Assembly: GCA_013361975.1 (NCBI GenBank)
Contig: JABFXB010000238.1
Span: 1-11,021 of the forward strand
Reading direction: 5' to 3'
Length of the DNA: 11,021 bases
Source: Dermatophilaceae bacterium
GTDB lineage: Bacteria; Actinomycetota; Actinomycetes; Actinomycetales; Dermatophilaceae
This document shows, in pieces, positions 7,740 through 11,021 of this stretch. The notes under the pieces were generated by a model, which was not told the origin of the DNA, did no database searches, and saw nothing but the letters and a program-made list of their open reading frames with translations. Both the position numbers and the translations under genes were made by a program. The first letter of the stretch is position 1, and the number at the start of each line of letters is the position of its first letter.

Positions 7740-8806
7740 GCACCAGCACCAACACCGTTTCGACCCGCACCGCCGGCGCGAACACCGCCGGTGAGGTCGT
7801 CCTCGACGTCAGCGACCTCTCGGTCGCCTTCCCCACCGAGGAAGGCCTGGTCCAGGCGGTCTCCAACCTCAGCTACCAGGCCCGTCTGGGCCGGACCCTG
7901 GCCATCGTCGGCGAGAGCGGCTCCGGGAAGTCGGTGTCGAGCATGGCGGTGCTCGGCCTGCACAACCCGAAGCGCACCCGGATCACGGGCAGCATCAAGC
8001 TGGACGGCCTCGAGCTCGTCGGGGCCCCGGCCTCGACCTTCCAGAAGATCCGCAGCACCAAGGCCGCGATGGTCTTCCAGGACCCCCAGAGCTCGCTGCA
8101 CCCGTTCCACAAGATCGGCAAGCAGATCGCCGAGGCGTACCAGGCGCACAACAAGGTGAGCAAGCAGATCGCCCACAAGCGGGCGGTCGAGATGCTCGAC
8201 CTCGTCGGCATCCCGAACCCGCAGCGCCGGGCCAACCAGTACCCGCACGAGTTCTCGGGCGGCATGCGCCAGCGCGCCATGATCGCGCTCGGCCTGGTCA
8301 ACAACCCGAAGCTGCTCATCGCCGACGAGCCGACGACGGCCCTCGACGTGACGGTGCAGGCGCAGATCCTCGACCTCGTCAACGACCTGCAGAAGGAGTT
8401 CGGCTCGGCGGTCATCCTCATCACGCATGACCTCGCGGTCGTGGCCGAGACCGCCGACGACATCCTCGTGATGTACGCCGGTCGCGGCGTCGAGAAGGGC
8501 AGTGCCAAGGAGGTGCTGGCGCAGCCGTCCATGCCGTACACCTACGGCCTGCTCCAGTCGCTGCCGTCACACTCCGAGGACCTCGACGAGCTCAAGGCCA
8601 TCCCGGGGGCGCCGCCCAGCCTGCTCAACCTGCCGTCGGGCTGCTCGTTCCACCCCCGCTGCCAGTTCAAGGACCAGGTGCCCGGCGACGCGTGCTTCAC
8701 GCAGCTTCCCGAGTGGCGGCCGACGCCGGGCCTCAGCAACCGTGAGATCCGCTGCCACCTGGCCGACCCCGTGGCCACGCTGCAGCTCGACGAGGGAGCC
8801 CGATGA
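7736..8806 (+). CDS. Peptide-class ABC transporter ATP-binding protein (DppD/OppD type)
   Basis: Cytosolic ATPase that pairs with the following gene product to power uptake; 356 aa from GTG 7736. GTGAGG (7725-7730) precedes the start at five bases. Motifs: Walker A GESGSGKS (59-66), Q-loop Q115 in VFQDPQSSLHP, signature FSGGMRQR (173-180), Walker B LLIADEP (193-199; D197, E198), D-loop SALD-equivalent TALD (201-204) and H-loop H231 in ITHD. The C-terminal oligo_HPY region has SGCSFHPRC and four cysteines (C303, C309, C320, C340), the pattern that in the mycobacterial OppABCD transporter ligates an iron-sulfur cluster. An N-terminal Thr/Ser/Asn-rich tail of about 18 residues precedes the fold. 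It overlaps both neighbours by four bases. Confidence 0.95.
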   Translation: MSTSTNTVSTRTAGANTAGEVVLDVSDLSVAFPTEEGLVQAVSNLSYQARLGRTLAIVGESGSGKSVSSMAVLGLHNPKRTRITGSIKLDGLELVGAPASTFQKIRSTKAAMVFQDPQSSLHPFHKIGKQIAEAYQAHNKVSKQIAHKRAVEMLDLVGIPNPQRRANQYPHEFSGGMRQRAMIALGLVNNPKLLIADEPTTALDVTVQAQILDLVNDLQKEFGSAVILITHDLAVVAETADDILVMYAGRGVEKGSAKEVLAQPSMPYTYGLLQSLPSHSEDLDELKAIPGAPPSLLNLPSGCSFHPRCQFKDQVPGDACFTQLPEWRPTPGLSNREIRCHLADPVATLQLDEGAR

Positions 8807-9855
8807 GCGACCAGACGCTGCTCAAGGTCACCGACCTCCAGCGCCACTTCCCCTTCCGTGAGGTCCAGGGCCTCAAGATGGTGCGCGCGACGGTCAGGGC
8901 CGTCGACGGCATCAGCTTCACGGTCAAGCAGGGCCAGACGCTGGGCCTCGTCGGCGAGTCCGGCTGTGGCAAGTCGACGACGTCGCGCCTCGTGACGCGC
9001 CTCGACGAGCCCACCGCAGGGTCGATCGAGTTCGAGGGCCGTGACATCACGCACCTCAAGGAGCACCAGCTGCGGGGCATCCGCCGCGACGTGCAGATGA
9101 TCTTCCAGGACCCCTACTCCTCGCTCAACCCGAGGCACACGGTCGGGTCGATCCTCACCACGCCGCTCAAGGTGCACGGCCTGCACAAGGGCAAGGAGAA
9201 GCAGCGGGTCCAGGAGCTGCTCGAGCTCGTCGGCCTCAACCCCGAGCACATCAACCGCTACCCGTCGGAGTTCTCCGGTGGCCAGCGCCAGCGCATCGGC
9301 ATCGCCCGCGCCCTCGCGGTCGAGCCGAAGCTGATCATCGCCGACGAGCCGGTCTCGGCCCTCGACGTGTCGATCCAGGCCCAGGTGATGAACCTGCTGG
9401 CCAAGCTGCGCGACGAGCTCGACCTGGCCTTCATCTTCGTCGCCCACGACCTCGGCGTCGTGCGCCACTTCTGCGACCAGGTCGCGGTGATGTACCTCGG
9501 CAAGATCGTCGAGTACGGCGACAAGAAGAAGATCTACGAGGCGCCGGAGCACCCGTACACCCAGGCGCTGCTGTCGGCCGCCCCTGACATCAACGTCGCC
9601 CGCGGCATCGCCCCGAAGGAGCGCATCCGCCTCGTCGGCGACGTGCCCAGCCCGATCGACCCGCCGAGCGGGTGCCGCTTCCGCACCCGCTGCTGGAAGG
9701 CGCAGGACGTCTGCGCCCAGCAGGAGCCGCCGCTGGTGGCCGCCGAGGCCGACATCAGCACGCGGGGTCGGCGTGAGGGCGGCCTGCACCTGCAGGCCTG
9801 CCACTTCCCGGAGGTCAAGACGGACCTGGTCGCCGAGGTCGAGCACTCCGCCTGA
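8803..9855 (+). CDS. Peptide-class ABC transporter ATP-binding protein (DppF/OppF type)
   Basis: Second ATPase of the importer, 350 aa, from ATG 8803 in an ATGA overlap with the preceding stop; a GAGGGAG Shine-Dalgarno sits just upstream. Motifs: Walker A GESGCGKS (51-58), Q-loop Q102 in IFQDPYSSLNP, signature FSGGQRQR (157-164), Walker B LIIADEP (177-183; D181, E182), D-loop SALD (185-188) and H-loop H215 in VAHD. The C-terminal oligo_HPY region has PPSGCRFRTRC and cysteines C291, C297, C304 and C333. It lies about 25 bp before the operon terminator. The heterodimer with the DppD-type subunit is inferred from gene pairing; both ATPases keep all catalytic residues, so two working ATP sites are expected. 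Confidence 0.95.
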   Translation: MSDQTLLKVTDLQRHFPFREVQGLKMVRATVRAVDGISFTVKQGQTLGLVGESGCGKSTTSRLVTRLDEPTAGSIEFEGRDITHLKEHQLRGIRRDVQMIFQDPYSSLNPRHTVGSILTTPLKVHGLHKGKEKQRVQELLELVGLNPEHINRYPSEFSGGQRQRIGIARALAVEPKLIIADEPVSALDVSIQAQVMNLLAKLRDELDLAFIFVAHDLGVVRHFCDQVAVMYLGKIVEYGDKKKIYEAPEHPYTQALLSAAPDINVARGIAPKERIRLVGDVPSPIDPPSGCRFRTRCWKAQDVCAQQEPPLVAAEADISTRGRREGGLHLQACHFPEVKTDLVAEVEHSA

Positions 9856-9881
9856 GCAGGGGCTCCACGCCTGAGACGGGC

Positions 9882-9930
9882 CGTATGCCGCTGGGCCGGC
9901 TCCCGCACGGGGCCGGCCCAGCGGCATACG
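9882..9930 (+). terminator. Perfect 19-bp hairpin terminator closing the transporter operon
   Basis: Arms 9882-9900 and 9912-9930 are exact reverse complements (19 bp), beginning 27 bases after the last ATPase stop codon. The 11-nt loop can fold further, CCC (9902-9904) with GGG (9909-9911) around GCAC, leaving one bulged T. No T-tract follows, as is common for actinobacterial terminators. The outermost nine base pairs are the word CGTATGCCG/CGGCATACG, which also occurs twice inside genes of this window. Confidence 0.8.
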
Positions 9931-9985
9931 TGCGTGGGTGCGCGCCGCGTCGCGTAGGCGGTGGGACTCGTGTCACGTGGTCGGT

Positions 9986-9991
9986 TAGGGT
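9986..9991 (+). promoter_or_regulatory. Candidate -10 element upstream of alaS
   Basis: TAGGGT fits the actinobacterial TANNNT -10 pattern and stands in a less GC-rich patch after the terminator. It ends seven bases before GTG 9999 and ten before ATG 10002, so a transcript would begin at or beside those codons. The -35 region is poor (GGACTC at 9964-9969 with 16-bp spacing is the best I can see). alaS needs its own promoter because the operon before it ends in a strong hairpin. Confidence 0.4.
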
Positions 9992-10001
9992 TGTCGGCGT
10001 G

Positions 10002-10073
10002 ATGGACACGAAACACAAGGTGGTGGCGAGCCCGGCGGCCCGAGCCCGCTGGGGGTCGGTCGCGCCCTGCTGA
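10002..10073 (+). CDS. Possible leaderless small ORF (23 codons) in the alaS leader
   Basis: ATG 10002, directly preceded by in-frame GTG 9999, opens a 23-codon frame beginning MDTKHKVVASPAARARW and ending SVAPC then TGA (10071-10073). No Shine-Dalgarno is present, but the start sits at the distance from TAGGGT (9986-9991) expected for a leaderless mRNA. By hand count 22 of 24 codons (including GTG) end in G or C, against about 65% G/C in codon positions 1 and 2, which resembles real genes here. Five alanines are present, at 9, 12, 13, 15 and 21, not far above what a GC-rich proteome would give. The stop codon falls in the loop of the hairpin 10052-10089. Function is unknown; a regulatory leader peptide for alaS is one idea, and chance is another. 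Confidence 0.3.
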   Translation: MDTKHKVVASPAARARWGSVAPC

Positions 10074-10089
10074 GGCGCACGCCGACCCC
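10052..10089 (+). other. GC-rich hairpin in the alaS leader, overlapping the small ORF stop
   Basis: GGGGTCGG (10052-10059) pairs with CCGACCCC (10082-10089), and GCGCC (10062-10066) with GGCGC (10074-10078), leaving a 2x3 internal loop and a CTGCTGA apical loop that contains the small ORF's TGA. A second copy of CCGACCCC (10093-10100) could replace the outer right arm. Upstream, CCCGGCGG (10031-10038) can pair with CCGCTGGG (10046-10053, one G-T wobble), which overlaps the outer left arm by two bases. It ends 31 bases before the alaS Shine-Dalgarno. Regulatory role is inference. Confidence 0.4.
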
Positions 10090-10131
10090 GCCCCGACCCC
10101 ACCAGCCACCGATCCACCTCGAGGACATCAC

Positions 10132-11021
10132 ATGGAAACCGCTGAGATCCGCCGCCGCTGGCTCTCCTACTTCGAGAACAACGGCCACACCGTCGTCCCG
10201 AGCGCGCCGCTCGTGCACGAGGACCCGAACCTGCTGTTCGTCAACGCCGGCATGGTCCCCTTCAAGCCGTACTTCCTCGGCCAGGAGACGCCGCCGTTCG
10301 ACCGCGCCACGAGCGTGCAGAAGTGCGTGCGCACCCTCGACATCGAGGAGGTCGGCAAGACGACCCGCCACGGCACGTTCTTCCAGATGAACGGCAACTT
10401 CAGCTTCGGCGACTACTTCAAGGAAGGCGCCATCGGGCTCGCGTGGGAGCTCATCACCCGCAGCCAGGCCGACGGCGGCCTCGGCTTCGAGGAGAAGGAC
10501 CTCTACGCGTCGGTCTACCACGAGGACGACGAGGCCATCGCGCTGTGGAAGAAGGTCGCAGGCCTGTCCGACGACCGCATCGTGCGCCTCGGCCGCAGGG
10601 ACAACTACTGGAACATGGGCGTGGCCGGGCCCGGCGGCCCCTGCTCCGAGATCCTCCTCGACCGCGGTCCCGAGTACGGCGCCGACGGCGACTGGGAGGC
10701 GGGCGACCGCTACCTCGAGTTCTGGAACCTCGTGTTCATGCAGTACGAGCTCGAGAACGTCCGGTCCAAGGAGGACTTCGACATCGCGGGCGACCTGCCC
10801 AAGCGCAACATCGACACCGGCATGGGCCTCGAGCGCGTCGCGTTCCTGCTCCAGGGTGTCGACAACATCTACGAGACCGACGAGGTCTTCCCCGTCATCG
10901 CGGCGGCCGAGGACCTCACAGGTCGGCGCTACGGCGCCGACCACGACGACGACGTGCGGTTCCGGGTCGTGGCCGACCACGTGCGCAGCTCGCTCATGCT
11001 CATCGGCGACGGCGTGACGCC
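10132..11021 (+). CDS. alaS: Alanyl-tRNA synthetase, partial (N-terminal 296 codons)
   Basis: Class II synthetase that charges tRNA-Ala in the cytosol. ATG 10132 has GAGGA (10121-10125) six bases upstream, and the protein starts METAEIRRRWLSYFENNGH, the normal AlaRS N-terminus. The catalytic domain is seen in order: LLFVNAGMVPFKPYFLG (34-50), class II motif 2 region RHGTFFQMNGNFSFGDYFK (79-97), GPGGPCSEI (166-174), EFWNLVFMQYE (196-206), motif 3 NIDTGMGLER (226-235), then the start of the tRNA-recognition part VVADHVRSSLMLIGDGV (279-295). The editing and C-Ala domains lie beyond the right edge, about two thirds of the usual length of near 880-890 residues. Nothing suggests damage. It is transcribed in the same direction as the transporter but separated by a terminator. 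Confidence 0.97.
   Translation, partial: METAEIRRRWLSYFENNGHTVVPSAPLVHEDPNLLFVNAGMVPFKPYFLGQETPPFDRATSVQKCVRTLDIEEVGKTTRHGTFFQMNGNFSFGDYFKEGAIGLAWELITRSQADGGLGFEEKDLYASVYHEDDEAIALWKKVAGLSDDRIVRLGRRDNYWNMGVAGPGGPCSEILLDRGPEYGADGDWEAGDRYLEFWNLVFMQYELENVRSKEDFDIAGDLPKRNIDTGMGLERVAFLLQGVDNIYETDEVFPVIAAAEDLTGRRYGADHDDDVRFRVVADHVRSSLMLIGDGVT

Noticed and set aside
9882..9930. tRNA-like or insertion-element terminal repeat
   Set aside because: It is a single simple stem-loop with no cloverleaf arms, no transposase nearby and no target duplication; position after the last operon gene fits a terminator.
9931..10131. T-box or other known riboswitch upstream of alaS
   Set aside because: No AGGGTGGNACCGCG-like T-box sequence or specifier-loop layout is visible; only the GC-rich hairpin and small ORF are seen.

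Overview
The window is GC-rich DNA (roughly 70% G+C by eye) with GTG and TTG starts, strong third-position G/C bias and hairpin terminators lacking T-tracts. Together with the protein types (MMPL/RND exporter, actinobacterial-style AlaRS and RarA) this points to an actinobacterium, most likely Micrococcales near the Intrasporangiaceae. The family-level placement is inference.

Layout. 1-2072 (minus strand) is most of an MMPL-family RND exporter whose C-terminus lies beyond the left edge. Starting only 20 bp away and divergently is rarA (2093-3493), a AAA+ ATPase of replication-fork maintenance. A 271-bp regulatory gap (3494-3764) follows, then a five-gene plus-strand operon for an oligopeptide/dipeptide-type ABC importer: inner-membrane permease (DppC/OppC type, 3765-4802), substrate-binding lipoprotein (4873-6648), second permease (DppB/OppB type, 6753-7739), and two ATPases (DppD/OppD type, 7736-8806; DppF/OppF type, 8803-9855). 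The operon ends at a perfect 19-bp hairpin (9882-9930). A 276-bp gap then carries a -10-like element, a possible 23-codon leaderless small ORF and a GC-rich hairpin before alaS (10132 to beyond the right edge), encoding alanyl-tRNA synthetase.

How the genes work together. The lipoprotein would capture peptide (or another SBP_bac_5-type ligand) outside the membrane, the two permeases form the channel, and the two ATPases power uptake. The order C-A-B-D-F is unusual relative to the textbook A-B-C-D-F. Both permeases start with TTG, while the lipoprotein has ATG with a strong Shine-Dalgarno and is followed by two tandem hairpins, a layout that fits making more binding protein than membrane subunits. 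rarA and alaS are housekeeping genes that are near each other in many actinobacteria; the transporter sits between them.

Nothing here looks like a wholly new system. There are no CRISPR repeats, insertion sequences, phage genes, tRNA or rRNA. The most interesting non-coding items are the leader of alaS, the hairpin pair after the lipoprotein gene, and a nine-base word (CGGCATACG) that recurs more often than composition predicts and forms the ends of the operon terminator stem.
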